This document shows positions 1 to 7,743 of a DNA stretch of 35,654 nt, one piece after another. Source of the DNA: Acidobacteriota bacterium. Lineage in GTDB: Bacteria > Acidobacteriota > Terriglobia > UBA7540. The position numbers and the translations under genes were made by a program. Within the stretch, counting starts at the first letter, position 1. Each line of letters opens with the position of its first letter. Where the stretch lies: the NCBI GenBank assembly GCA_021828285.1, contig JAKASG010000027.1, positions 1-35,654 of the forward strand. The letters are read 5' to 3'. Below the pieces are notes generated by a model, which was not told the origin of the DNA, searched no databases, and saw only the letters and a program-made list of their open reading frames with translations.

Positions 1-46
1 AGAGCCGGCCTCCGCTTCACCAGCCGGGGCTCAGCTTGCAACAAAA

Positions 47-81
47 GCCGTTCGCAGTACAATCAGATTCCAGCGAACGGC
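47..81. repeat. 9-bp perfect inverted repeat upstream of ffh
   Basis: The arms gccgttcgc (47-55) and gcgaacggc (73-81) are exact reverse complements around a 17-base loop. There is no T-run on either side, so it is not a standard intrinsic terminator. It could close the transcript of a gene to the left of the window or be a protein-binding site. I see no gene in bases 1-249. Confidence 0.5.
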
Positions 82-144
82 AAGCAGTGCCTTAACTGTT
101 TGTCTCACCCCAGGGGACAAGCGCAGTCAAGAGCTTCATTCCAC

Positions 145-173
145 TTTCCTTAACTTCAAAGGGAGGGTAAAAT
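145..173 (+). promoter_or_regulatory. Possible weak sigma-70 promoter for the ffh cluster
   Basis: A TAAAAT box at 168-173 resembles a -10 element. A poor -35 match (tttcct, 145-150) lies 17 bases upstream. It would give a leader of about 70 bases before ffh. It is supported only by the -10 match and by lying in the sole non-coding stretch before the cluster. Confidence 0.25.
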
Positions 174-249
174 AAGCTTTGCTTGGTGGCAGGGGAGTTT
201 TTGCTTCGTCTTGAGGGCAAATTGCTCTCGGACTTGAGATGGTTGCGCT

Positions 250-1602
250 ATGTTTGACGCATTACAGGATAAGTTCCAGCAGGCGTTCAAAAGCTTGCGC
301 ATTCAGGGAAGCTTGACGCCGGAGGGTGTTGACGAAGCTCTGCGGGAAGTCCGGCTTGCGCTGCTCGAAGCCGACGTCAACCTGAATGTCGTGAAAGCTC
401 TGCTCGAGCGGGTGCGCGTGAAGGCGCTCGGCGCCGAAGTGCGTGATACCCTGACGCCCGCGCAGGAAGTGGTGCGGATCGTTCGCGATGAGATGATCGC
501 GATACTCGGCGGCGACGCCTCCTGGCTAACTTATTCCAAGGAATATCCCTCCGTCTTCCTGATCGTGGGACTGCAAGGATCCGGCAAGACGACGACATCG
601 GCGAAGCTAGCGCGCTGGCTGGCGAACCGCAAAAAGCGCCCCATGCTCGTCTCGACGGACGTTTACCGGCCTGCGGCGCGCGAACAATTGGCCATCCTGG
701 CGAAGGACGCCGACCTGCGATGTTTTCCCGGCGAGGGAATGGATTCACCCGTCGAACTTGCCGAAGCCGCCCGCAGGGACGCGGCCGACCGCGGCTACGA
801 CGTGCTGATCGTGGATACGGCCGGACGGCTGCACATTGACGAAGCGATGATGAATGAGGTCAGCGAGCTGCGCACACGCTTGCGGCCGAGCGAAGTGCTG
901 CTCGTGGCGGACGCCATGATCGGCCAGGACGCCGTGAAAAGCGCACTCGAATTTCACGAGCGCCTCGGCACGACGGGAGTGATCCTGACCAAGCTCGACG
1001 GCGACGCCCGGGGTGGAGCGGCGCTTTCCATCCATCACGTCACCGGGCAGCCCATCAAGTTCATCGGCGTCGGTGAGAAATCCGATGCGCTCGAAGTTTT
1101 TTATCCCGACCGCATTGTCTCGCGCATTCTCGGCATGGGCGATTTGCTCTCGCTGATTGAAAAGGCCGAGGAAAAAATTGACCAGAAAAAGGCGCTCGAA
1201 GTTCACCGCAAGCTGCAGACGGACACTTTTTCGCTCCAGGATTTCCGCGACCAGTTGCGGCAGATGCGCTCGCTCGGCCCGCTCGATCAGATGATGGGAA
1301 TGCTGCCCAAGGTCGGCATGTTCAAGGACGCCGCCAAGGCGCACGTGGACGAGAAGGAACTGATCCACATCGAGGCGATCATCAATTCGATGACGGCGCA
1401 CGAGCGCGCGAACCACGAAATCATCAACGGACGCCGCCGCAAGCGCATCGCGCGCGGCAGCGGCACTACCGTGCAAAATGTGAACCAGGTGCTCAAGCAG
1501 TATTTCCAGATGAGGAAGATGATGAAGACGATGAGCACCAGCCTGCTCGGCAAACAACTGAGCCGGCTCAAGCTGCCGGCGGGCATGGGGGGAGCAGCTT
1601 AG
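250..1602 (+). CDS. ffh: Signal recognition particle GTPase Ffh (SRP54)
   Basis: This is the protein subunit of the bacterial signal recognition particle. It binds 4.5S RNA and signal peptides emerging from the ribosome and docks with FtsY at the membrane. The 450 residues match the usual family length. An N-terminal helical bundle is followed by the G domain, with P-loop GLQGSGKTT (107-115), DTAGR (189-193) and TKLDGDARGG (247-256). The C-terminal M domain is methionine-rich and carries the RNA-binding stretch RRRKRIARGSG near residue 400. The start gives the canonical MFDALQDKFQ. It heads the cluster ffh-rpsP-khpA-rimM-trmD-rplS-rnhB, an arrangement known from many bacteria, although a 135-base gap separates it from rpsP. 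The 4.5S RNA gene is not visible here. Confidence 0.97.
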   Translation: MFDALQDKFQQAFKSLRIQGSLTPEGVDEALREVRLALLEADVNLNVVKALLERVRVKALGAEVRDTLTPAQEVVRIVRDEMIAILGGDASWLTYSKEYPSVFLIVGLQGSGKTTTSAKLARWLANRKKRPMLVSTDVYRPAAREQLAILAKDADLRCFPGEGMDSPVELAEAARRDAADRGYDVLIVDTAGRLHIDEAMMNEVSELRTRLRPSEVLLVADAMIGQDAVKSALEFHERLGTTGVILTKLDGDARGGAALSIHHVTGQPIKFIGVGEKSDALEVFYPDRIVSRILGMGDLLSLIEKAEEKIDQKKALEVHRKLQTDTFSLQDFRDQLRQMRSLGPLDQMMGMLPKVGMFKDAAKAHVDEKELIHIEAIINSMTAHERANHEIINGRRRKRIARGSGTTVQNVNQVLKQYFQMRKMMKTMSTSLLGKQLSRLKLPAGMGGAA

Positions 1603-1699
1603 AACGCGCGGCCGGCAAGGCGCACGTTTTGGCTGGAGGCGCTTCGGAAAAACAGGCGCTTGGAAAGCTAAGTTCGAAAGGCGGTTGCCGGCCAGCGTC

Positions 1700-1713
1700 T
1701 TTCGGCGCCGAAA
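1700..1713. repeat. 14-bp perfect palindrome before the rpsP ribosome-binding site
   Basis: The sequence tttcggcgccgaaa reads identically on both strands. It lies 12 bases before the rpsP Shine-Dalgarno. A hairpin would have only about a 5-bp stem, so a dimeric-regulator site or chance are both possible. It is followed by four A and not by T, so it is a poor terminator for ffh. Confidence 0.4.
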
Positions 1714-1737
1714 ATTCAGGAATGGGAGGGAGAAAGG

Positions 1738-2004
1738 TTGCTTAGAATTCGATTAGCCCGAACAGGGGCAAAGAAAAAGACGAGTTATCGGATCGTGGTG
1801 ATTGATCGGGAGAGGGCCCGCGACGGACGATTCGTCGAGATCGTGGGACACTACAACGCGCGCCGGAATGCGCCGGAGCTGGTGATGCGGCGCGACCGGG
1901 TCGCTTTCTGGATCGGCCGTGGCGCGCAGCCCTCAGAAACAGTTCGCAGTCTGCTCAAGAAGGCTCCCGGCGCCGCTGCCGCGCAGCCACCCGCTGCCGG
2001 CTGA
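1738..2004 (+). CDS. rpsP: 30S ribosomal protein S16
   Basis: Small-subunit protein that binds 16S rRNA early in 30S assembly. The 88-residue product carries the family N-terminus (IRLARTGAKKKTSYRIVV) followed by RDGRFVEIVGHYN, and ends in an Ala/Pro-rich tail. It starts with TTG at 1738. The choice is fixed by a strong purine-rich ribosome-binding site (gggagggagaaagg) directly upstream and by homology beginning at the second residue. No ATG is available before the conserved region. It is followed by khpA, rimM, trmD and rplS on the same strand, as in many bacteria. A TTG start for a highly expressed ribosomal protein is slightly unusual. Confidence 0.96.
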   Translation: MLRIRLARTGAKKKTSYRIVVIDRERARDGRFVEIVGHYNARRNAPELVMRRDRVAFWIGRGAQPSETVRSLLKKAPGAAAAQPPAAG

Positions 2005-2095
2005 AAAGTCCGCTCAGAGGTCATCCGCGAGAGTCCCGCTTACCGAAGCTCTCCAAGATGCGATTTGACCACACCGTTCAGTTCAGGAGGCCCCC

Positions 2096-2332
2096 ATGGA
2101 GATCAAGGAGCTGCTCGAAGCTATCGCGAAGTCACTGGTTGACAACCCCGAACGGGTTGCCGTTCGCGCGGTGGAAGGCGAACAGGTTACCGTTTTCGAA
2201 TTACGCGTCGACCCGACCGATCTGGGAAAGATTATCGGCAAACAGGGGCGCACCGCCCGCTCGATTCGGACCATCGTGGGAGCCGCGGGCATGAAGTTGA
2301 GGAAGCACTTCAGCCTGGAAATCCTGGAGTAG
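2096..2332 (+). CDS. khpA: KH-domain RNA-binding protein KhpA (YlqC family)
   Basis: A 78-residue single type-II KH domain. The RNA-contacting GxxG loop is seen in [10 protein letters not shown] near residue 45, preceded by the beta strand [12 protein letters not shown]. In bacteria where it has been studied, KhpA pairs with KhpB/Jag and affects cell division, cell-wall homeostasis and RNA stability. The molecular role here is inferred from family. The start has a good Shine-Dalgarno (aggagg) six bases upstream. Its place between rpsP and rimM is the standard location of this gene. Identity as the family is secure; function in this organism is less certain. Confidence 0.92.
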   Translation: MEIKELLEAIAKSLVDNPERVAVRAVEGEQVTVFELRVDPTDLGKIIGKQGRTARSIRTIVGAAGMKLRKHFSLEILE

Positions 2333-2408
2333 CCGGCGACCGGAAACTGGCTGCTCAGGTGGAAAGAAGAGCGCCTGAGACAGGGCGAAAAGACAGCCGC
2401 TTCGGAAT

Positions 2409-2933
2409 ATGCCGCCCCATGTCGCAATAGCTCGCATTATACGGCCGCAGGGCCGGCGAGGAGAATTGCTCGCGGAAATCATGACGGATTTTCCCGAGCG
2501 CTTTGAAAACCTCGGCAGCGTCCTCGTGGAAAACCCGGGCGGCGAGCCCGGCGTCCTGACGGCGGAAGAGACCTGGTTCCATAAGGGAAGGGTGGTCATC
2601 AAGTTTGCCGGTGTGGATTCGATTGACGCCGCGGAACGGCTTCGAGGCTGCCACCTGCTGATTCCCGCTGCGGAGCGTCGCCGGCTGCGCGCGGGATCTT
2701 ACTATTTCTGGGAGCTCGTCGGCTGCCGGGTATTGGCTGGCCACGACGAAAAAGAAGTTGGGGAAGTCACGGAAGTCGAGCCCTCCGGCGCGGGGGCGCT
2801 CCTTCACGTTCGAGGCGCAAAGGGCGAGATACTCGTACCTTTCGTCGAGGAAATTTGCGCGCGGATCGATCTCGCGGCGAGGACCATTCTTATCCATCCG
2901 CCGGAAGGGTTGCTTGAATTGAATGAGGCGTGA
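2409..2933 (+). CDS. rimM: Ribosome maturation factor RimM
   Basis: Assembly factor for the 30S head domain that acts with S19 and 16S rRNA. The 174-residue length is typical. The N-terminal beta-barrel begins VAIARIIRPQGRRGELLAE, where PQGRRGE corresponds to the conserved G-x-x-G-E signature. The C-terminal PRC-barrel begins near SYYFWELVGCRVL and continues to the acidic FVEEICARIDL segment. It lies 76 bases after khpA and 27 bases before trmD, so co-transcription with trmD is likely. RimM next to TrmD is one of the most conserved pairs in bacteria. I see nothing unusual in it. Confidence 0.95.
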   Translation: MPPHVAIARIIRPQGRRGELLAEIMTDFPERFENLGSVLVENPGGEPGVLTAEETWFHKGRVVIKFAGVDSIDAAERLRGCHLLIPAAERRRLRAGSYYFWELVGCRVLAGHDEKEVGEVTEVEPSGAGALLHVRGAKGEILVPFVEEICARIDLAARTILIHPPEGLLELNEA

Positions 2934-2960
2934 TCGCGCCGCATCCGAGCCTCGGGCCTT

Positions 2961-3746
2961 ATGATCTTTGACGTCGTAACAATTTTCCCGGGGTTTTTCG
3001 AGAGCATCCTTCAGCAAGGAATGCTCCGGCGCGCGATTGAAGGCGAATGCGTTAAAATCAATCTGCACGACCTGCGCGATTTCACCGATGACCGTCACCG
3101 CACGGTGGATGACCGGCCGTTTGGCGGAGGTCCGGGAATGGTGCTGATGCCGGGGCCGGTTTTCCGCGCGGTTGAGGCTATCGAGGAGAACTCGCCCGGC
3201 GAGAAGCCGGCCGTGATCCTGCTTTCGCCACAAGGCCGGCTGTTCAGGCAGTCCGTGGCGGATGAACTGGCTCGACTGCCGAGGATGGTTTTGATTTGCG
3301 GCCGCTACGAAGGCGTGGATGAGCGCGTGGCGGAGCATCTGGCGACGGATGAAATTTCCATCGGCGATTACGTCCTGAGCGGGGGCGAGCTGCCCGCAGC
3401 CGTTTTGATGGAAGCGGTGACGCGCCTGATTCCCGGGGCGCTCGGCAACGAAGAGTCCTGCGTTCAAGAATCCTTTGGAGGAGCGGGTGCGGACGCCTCA
3501 GGAGCGGGCGGGGGAACGCTCGATTGCGCGCACTACACTCGTCCGGCGGATTTCCGCGGATGGCGTGTCCCGGATATTTTGTTATCCGGGAACCACGGAG
3601 AAATCCGGAAATGGCGGCGGCGCCGGGCGCTTGAAAAGACCTGGCGGAAGCGCCCCGAGCTGCTTTCAAAGATGAAACTCGATGCTGAGGGCCGGGCGAT
3701 GCTTGAAGCGATCCAGGCTTTGGAGCTTGCCGGCCGGGCCAGGTAG
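2961..3746 (+). CDS. trmD: tRNA (guanine-37-N1)-methyltransferase TrmD
   Basis: Transfers a methyl group from S-adenosylmethionine to N1 of G37 in tRNAs reading codons that start with C, which prevents +1 frameshifting. The protein has 261 residues. It opens with FDVVTIFPGFF, then RPFGGGPGM (52-60), and the trefoil-knot cofactor motifs CGRYEGVDER (113-122) and IGDYVLSGGE (134-143). The linker before HYTRP carries an extra Gly/Ala/Ser-rich stretch (about residues 172-186) compared with the usual short linker. Asp188 in LDCAHYTRP probably corresponds to the catalytic Asp. The C-terminal helical domain recognises the tRNA. It follows rimM closely and precedes rplS, as usual. Confidence 0.96.
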   Translation: MIFDVVTIFPGFFESILQQGMLRRAIEGECVKINLHDLRDFTDDRHRTVDDRPFGGGPGMVLMPGPVFRAVEAIEENSPGEKPAVILLSPQGRLFRQSVADELARLPRMVLICGRYEGVDERVAEHLATDEISIGDYVLSGGELPAAVLMEAVTRLIPGALGNEESCVQESFGGAGADASGAGGGTLDCAHYTRPADFRGWRVPDILLSGNHGEIRKWRRRRALEKTWRKRPELLSKMKLDAEGRAMLEAIQALELAGRAR

Positions 3747-3808
3747 AGAACATTGGGGACCGCACCCGCTGAAATCACGCCGGCGCGACGCCCTCGAGGA
3801 GAAAAACC

Positions 3809-4165
3809 ATGACCGTGCTTGAGAAAGTCGAACAGGAACAATTGAAGAAGGACCGTCCCGGCATCGCTCCCGGTGACACCGTGCGCGTGCACGTGAAGAT
3901 CAAGGAAGGCGACAAGGAGCGGATTCAGGTGTTTGAAGGAACCGTGATTGCGCAGCGGCGGGCGCAAAACCATTCGTCATTTACCGTCCGGAAGGTTTCC
4001 TTCGGAACCGGGGTCGAGCGAATCTTCCCGCTGCACTCGCCTTCCATCGACAAAATCGAGCTAGTCCGCTCGAGCAAGGTTCGCCGTGCGAAGCTGTATT
4101 ACCTGCGCGGCCGCAAAGGGAAAGCCGCTCGCCTGCGCGAAGCTCAAACCAGCCACTCCTCATAG
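3809..4165 (+). CDS. rplS: 50S ribosomal protein L19
   Basis: Large-subunit protein at the 30S-50S interface. The 118 residues show the family features: [53 protein letters not shown] and the basic [14 protein letters not shown] tail. The start has the upstream purine run gaggagaaaaacc. It is the last ribosomal gene of the cluster. A 115-base gap with a hairpin and a possible new promoter follows before rnhB. Confidence 0.97.
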   Translation: MTVLEKVEQEQLKKDRPGIAPGDTVRVHVKIKEGDKERIQVFEGTVIAQRRAQNHSSFTVRKVSFGTGVERIFPLHSPSIDKIELVRSSKVRRAKLYYLRGRKGKAARLREAQTSHSS

Positions 4166-4218
4166 CCGAACTCCCGACCGAAGCGTCGCGGAATCAAGCG
4201 CTGCCTGGCGCGGGCAAC

Positions 4219-4241
4219 TGCGGAAATCCAAATGTTCCGCA
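4219..4241. repeat. 7-bp inverted repeat between rplS and rnhB
   Basis: The arms tgcggaa (4219-4225) and ttccgca (4235-4241) are perfect complements with a 9-base loop. It sits downstream of the ribosomal protein cluster and could help end or stabilise that transcript. There is no T-run after it, so it is not a convincing intrinsic terminator. Confidence 0.35.
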
Positions 4242-4262
4242 AACGCGGCCGGGCTCCGTGTG

Positions 4263-4271
4263 TGATAGAAT
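4263..4271 (+). promoter_or_regulatory. Possible extended -10 promoter for rnhB
   Basis: The sequence TGATAGAAT differs from the extended -10 consensus TGnTATAAT at one base. No good -35 is present. Transcription would begin only a few bases before the rnhB ATG at 4281, which would leave almost no leader. This is a weak call. Confidence 0.25.
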
Positions 4272-4280
4272 TCCGCTGCG

Positions 4281-4961
4281 ATGCCGGAAGCGCGCGCCCC
4301 GAAAGATCTGCGATGTTCGCGGCGCCTCGAAGCGGAAGCCTTTCGCCGAGGCTGGCGGCTGGTTGCCGGCACAGATGAAGCAGGCCGCGGCGCGCTGCTC
4401 GGCCCGCTATACGCCGCGGCCGTGATTCTCGATCCCGCCCGGCCCATCCCCGGTGTTGACGATTCAAAGAAACTGAAGCCTTCCGAGCGGCTCGAGCTTT
4501 CCGCTGAAATCCGGGCCAAGGCGGTTGCCTGGCAGGTTGCGAGTGTCTCGGCTGAAGAGATCGACCGGTGGAACGTTTATGAAGCGTCCCGGCGGGCGAT
4601 GATTTGCGCTTTGCGCGCGCTCAATCCTCCGCCGGATTTTGTGCTGACGGATGCCATGCCGCTCACCGGTGGCAAGGGGGACCCTGCAGCGTTCGCAATC
4701 CCTTATCGCGCCATCATTCACGGCGACGCCCGCTCGGTCTCCATCGCAGCGGCTTCCATTCTCGCCAAAGTCGAGCGCGATGCTCATCTTGAAGAACTCG
4801 GCCGGCAGTTTCCCCAATATCATTTGGAGCGCAACAAAGGTTACGGCACGGCGGAACATCTGGAAGCGTTGCACCGCTTCGGGCCGTGCACCGAGCATCG
4901 CCGAAGCTACCACCCGGTCATTGACCAATTGTCGCCACACCTCTTTTTCGGCGAGGCGTAG
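4281..4961 (+). CDS. rnhB: Ribonuclease HII
   Basis: Cleaves the RNA strand of RNA-DNA hybrids and starts removal of single ribonucleotides built into DNA. The 226-residue protein has the family signature GTDEAGRGALLGPLYAAAV, with metal ligands Asp32 and Glu33. Further probable active-site acids are Asp124 (VLTDAMPL) and Asp167 (SIAAASILAKVERD), and it has the conserved KGYGT element. The usual DEAGRGPLAGPV is slightly altered to DEAGRGALLGPL. Adjacency to rplS is common. The ATG at 4281 has no obvious Shine-Dalgarno. Confidence 0.95.
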   Translation: MPEARAPKDLRCSRRLEAEAFRRGWRLVAGTDEAGRGALLGPLYAAAVILDPARPIPGVDDSKKLKPSERLELSAEIRAKAVAWQVASVSAEEIDRWNVYEASRRAMICALRALNPPPDFVLTDAMPLTGGKGDPAAFAIPYRAIIHGDARSVSIAAASILAKVERDAHLEELGRQFPQYHLERNKGYGTAEHLEALHRFGPCTEHRRSYHPVIDQLSPHLFFGEA

Positions 4962-5002
4962 CGCTCGCACGTTTTCTGCCGTCCCTGCGGCAACTCAATC
5001 GC

Positions 5003-5011
5003 TGCTATACT
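5003..5011 (+). promoter_or_regulatory. Extended -10 promoter for pyrC
   Basis: TGCTATACT differs by one base from TGnTATAAT, and the start of transcription would fall near 5018. That leaves about 25 bases before the pyrC ATG, containing a good Shine-Dalgarno. No -35 is recognisable, as is common for extended -10 promoters. Confidence 0.45.
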
Positions 5012-5042
5012 CCAACGTCGGCCGACCGTGAGAGGGAAGATC

Positions 5043-6326
5043 ATGGGCTTGCTGATTCAAAGTGGATGGGTGATTTCGCCCGAAGATGAGCTGGATATTG
5101 AAGCCGATGTGCTTGTTGAAGACGGCGTGATCCAGCGGATCGAAGAAAATATCTCCGCGCAGGGACACGAAGTTTTTGACGCGCGCGGGCAGATCGTTTC
5201 TCCTGGATTTATTGATATGCACGCGCACCTGCGCGAGCCGGGCGGCGAAATTTCTGAAACGCTTGAAACGGGTCTCGCCGCGGCCGTCGCCGGCGGATTC
5301 ACTTCCGTCTGTGCGATGCCGAACACCCATCCCGTCAACGATTCTCCGGAACTCACGCGGCGGCTGATCGAGCGAGCCAAAGCGATTGGGTTGGCGCGAG
5401 TTTTTCCTATCGCCGCGGCCTCCGTGCGGAGTGAAGGCGAACGGCTGACGGATTTCCATGCGCTTGCCGAAGCGGGCGCCGTTGCTTTCTCGGACGATGG
5501 GCGGCCGCTCAAAACCGCGCGATTGATGCAGGAAGCACTCCGGGCGGCGCGCGCCATCGGTGCACCGGTCATTGACCACTGCGAGGATCATTCGCTGAGC
5601 GCCGGAGGAGCGGTCAATGAGGGCTCGGTGGCCGAACAATTGGGCGTCAAAGGGATTCCAAACAGTTCGGAAGAAGTCTGCGTCGCGCGCGACGTGATTC
5701 TGGCGGAAGCCACGGATGCACATTTCCACATCGCCCACCTCTCGACCGCTGGAGCCCTTGACCAGGTGCGCGCCGCGCGGCGGCGCGGTGCGCGCGTCAC
5801 CTGCGAGGTCACGCCGCACCACTTCACCCTCGCCGACCAGGCCGTGCTCGAACACGGCACGCAAGCGAAGATGAACCCTCCTTTGCGAGGCGCCCCTGAC
5901 GTCGAGGCGCTCGTCGCAGGGATAGCCGATGGAACGGTCAGTGCCATCGCAACCGACCACGCTCCGCACGCGCCGGAACTGAAACAGAAGCCTCTCGCCG
6001 AGGCGCCTTTCGGAATCATCGGGCTTGAAACCGCACTGGCCGTCGCGCTGGCGAGGCTCGTTCATTCGGAAAAGATTCCATTGTGGCATCTGATTTCGCT
6101 GATGAGCGCGAATCCCGCCCGGATCATTCGAAAGCCGTTGGGACGAATCGTCGTGGGCGGCGCGGCGGACATCACGATCTTCGATCCTGAATTCGAGTGG
6201 ACTTACGAAGCCACGAAAGGCCGGTCGAAGAGCCGCAACACGCCTTTCGACGGACGGAAATTCAAAGGCGCCGTAACGGCGACGGTCGTGGCCGGGCGGA
6301 TCGTCTTCCGTCGCGGGGCGGGATAA
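5043..6326 (+). CDS. pyrC: Dihydroorotase (type I)
   Basis: Catalyses reversible cyclisation of N-carbamoyl-aspartate to dihydroorotate, the third step of pyrimidine synthesis. The 427-residue amidohydrolase TIM barrel has the metal-binding PGFIDMHAHLREPG (His60, His62), followed by AMPNTHPVND (substrate loop), DHCEDHSL, HIAHLST and TDHAPHA (catalytic Asp). The frame is open from a GTG at 5028. The ATG at 5043 is preferred because agaggga lies 5 bases upstream and homology begins at once (GLLIQSG). The usual neighbour pyrB is absent, so pyrC is apparently transcribed alone or with the membrane protein gene 57 bases downstream. Confidence 0.94.
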   Translation: MGLLIQSGWVISPEDELDIEADVLVEDGVIQRIEENISAQGHEVFDARGQIVSPGFIDMHAHLREPGGEISETLETGLAAAVAGGFTSVCAMPNTHPVNDSPELTRRLIERAKAIGLARVFPIAAASVRSEGERLTDFHALAEAGAVAFSDDGRPLKTARLMQEALRAARAIGAPVIDHCEDHSLSAGGAVNEGSVAEQLGVKGIPNSSEEVCVARDVILAEATDAHFHIAHLSTAGALDQVRAARRRGARVTCEVTPHHFTLADQAVLEHGTQAKMNPPLRGAPDVEALVAGIADGTVSAIATDHAPHAPELKQKPLAEAPFGIIGLETALAVALARLVHSEKIPLWHLISLMSANPARIIRKPLGRIVVGGAADITIFDPEFEWTYEATKGRSKSRNTPFDGRKFKGAVTATVVAGRIVFRRGAG

Positions 6327-6383
6327 GCAGCGGCCGGCCGGGATGGCGAGGCGTATCCGTAACCCTCATTCGAAATAATCACC

Positions 6384-7358
6384 ATGCCGCTCTCAGCCAC
6401 AGAAGCTGTCCGGCCTGCTTTCGCCTGCACCTGGCGCCGGCTCGCCGAACGATTCCGTCTCGGATTCTGGCTTCGCGTGTCGGTCATTGTGATGACGACG
6501 GGTAATTTCTTCGGCTCGTGCAGCCTGGATAATTTCAATAATTACGTCCCTTCATCGCACGACCCGGCATTCGAAGAACTCCGTCCCTTTCTTCCTCCGG
6601 GGCTGAAGCTTGGCCCTCTGATGCCCTATCTCGTGATCATCGCGGTTGTTTTTATCGTGGTGGCCATTCACTGGACTTACGCCGCAAGCGTCTCGCACTT
6701 CATTCTTTTCGAGACAGTGCTTGACGGCCAATGCGAATTGAAACAGGCGTGGGAACGATGGAAGCGGCAGGGATTCCGCTTTTTCCTCTGGAGCCTCGCT
6801 TTCTTCCTCGCAACGCTTTTGGCGTTTGCGGTGGCGCCCGGAGCGTGGCTCGCCATCGGCCTGGCCGGCTTTTTCATCGGCGCCGTGGCGCGCGACTTCC
6901 TGGTGCCCGTGATGGCGCTCGAAAACCGAAACGTGCTCGACGGGTGGCGGCAGCTTTTGGCCATGATGCGCGAAGAAAAAATGACTTATACGCGATATCT
7001 GCTCATGAAACTGCTGCTCGCGCTCGTGAGCACCCTTGTCTTCGGAGTCTTAACATTCTTCGTCTGCCTGATTGCCGCCATTCCTCTCGCAGGCCTCGGC
7101 GCAGGGATCGTCGCGATCTGGAAAGCTGCGGCGCTGACCTGGACAAGAGTCACCGTCAGCAGCGTCGAGATTCTCGGCATGGGCGCGCTCGCTTACCTGC
7201 TCTTCATCGCCTCATTGGTTTCTGCGCCGGCAGCTTATTTCTTTCAGGCTTATGCCATCTATTTCATGGCGGGACGCTACCCGCTGCTTGCTGGACGGAT
7301 GGAATCCTCACGGTCGCAGCAATCGCGCAGGCGGCAATCGGCACCCGGTGCGGCCTAG
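6384..7358 (+). CDS. Multi-pass inner-membrane protein of unknown function
   Basis: I do not recognise a characterised family. The 324-residue product has about six to eight hydrophobic segments. They lie roughly at residues 22-45, 80-102, 133-175 (probably two), 205-245 (two) and 260-295 (two). The topology resembles glycerophosphodiester-phosphodiesterase-type membrane domains without the catalytic domain, but this is only a similarity of architecture. Between the second and third segments lies a soluble stretch with ELKQAWERWKRQG. The C-terminus is basic and hydrophilic. No catalytic motif is visible. It may be co-transcribed with pyrC. Confidence 0.8.
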   Translation: MPLSATEAVRPAFACTWRRLAERFRLGFWLRVSVIVMTTGNFFGSCSLDNFNNYVPSSHDPAFEELRPFLPPGLKLGPLMPYLVIIAVVFIVVAIHWTYAASVSHFILFETVLDGQCELKQAWERWKRQGFRFFLWSLAFFLATLLAFAVAPGAWLAIGLAGFFIGAVARDFLVPVMALENRNVLDGWRQLLAMMREEKMTYTRYLLMKLLLALVSTLVFGVLTFFVCLIAAIPLAGLGAGIVAIWKAAALTWTRVTVSSVEILGMGALAYLLFIASLVSAPAAYFFQAYAIYFMAGRYPLLAGRMESSRSQQSRRRQSAPGAA

Positions 7359-7438
7359 GCGTCTCGGCCGGCGTCGGATATCAGTTCAACAAAGGCTAAA
7401 ATAGCTTGGCAAATAAATACGCGGGGGGGTAAGCTCGA

Positions 7439-7472
7439 CCCCGGGAAGCGCGGCATTCCGCTTCGCCCGGGG
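7439..7472 (+). repeat. Strong GC-rich hairpin abutting a ribosome-binding site
   Basis: The left arm ccccgggaagcg (7439-7450) pairs with the right arm cgcttcgcccgggg (7459-7472) as 7 + 5 base pairs, with a 2-base bulge on the right and an 8-base loop. The right arm runs into the Shine-Dalgarno ggggagggg of the ORF starting at 7483. Folding could therefore hide that site. It is either a translation-control structure or a chance GC-rich repeat. The stretch 7359-7438 otherwise shows nothing I can identify. Confidence 0.5.
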
Positions 7473-7482
7473 AGGGGTTACG

Positions 7483-7743
7483 ATGCGACTCAACCTCGTG
7501 AGACCACGGCCGTCAATCCTCATAATTGCTGCCATGGCGGCATTATTTGCCCCGCTTCGTGGGCCACGGGCGCTGTGCGCACAGGGGTGCTATTTTTTAC
7601 AGTCAACCTACCTCGAGTTCCGGGGTGCGTGAGAGACGTCGAGGGTCGTCCCACATGAAATCACGTACGAGGATGACGACGTCGGCCACACCCTGAACCC
7701 GGGCTGCTGGCGACGGGGGCGCGAGGGAGGCAAAGAGCGATGA
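7483..7743 (+). pseudogene. Signal-peptide ORF interrupted by one in-frame TGA
   Basis: An ATG at 7483 follows an excellent Shine-Dalgarno (ggggagggg, 5-base spacing). It encodes a signal-peptide-like start (MRLNLVRPRPSILIIAAMAA) and then reaches TGA at 7630-7632 after 49 codons. The same frame then stays open for 36 further codons of ordinary-looking sequence (for example VVPHEITYEDDDVGHTLNPG). It ends in TGA at 7741-7743, which overlaps the next start codon as ATGA. That 4-base stop-start overlap is typical of translationally coupled genes. It suggests the original gene ran to 7743 and that the internal TGA is a nonsense mutation or sequencing error. The alternative is a real 49-residue secreted peptide. 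No family is recognised. Confidence 0.5.

Noticed and set aside
745-1557. Long minus-strand ORF of about 270 codons across ffh
   Set aside because: It is antisense to a fully conserved ffh, has no family features, and such open antisense frames are expected in GC-rich coding DNA.
2355-3467. 370-codon minus-strand ORF across rimM and trmD
   Set aside because: Both plus-strand genes are unmistakable and the antisense product is low-complexity, Arg/His-rich and without motifs.
4995-6089. 364-codon minus-strand ORF across pyrC
   Set aside because: It is antisense to a complete dihydroorotase and shows no recognisable domain.
7630-7632. TGA as a selenocysteine codon
   Set aside because: The context is not a known selenoprotein site, no convincing SECIS-like hairpin directly follows, and no selenocysteine machinery is in view.
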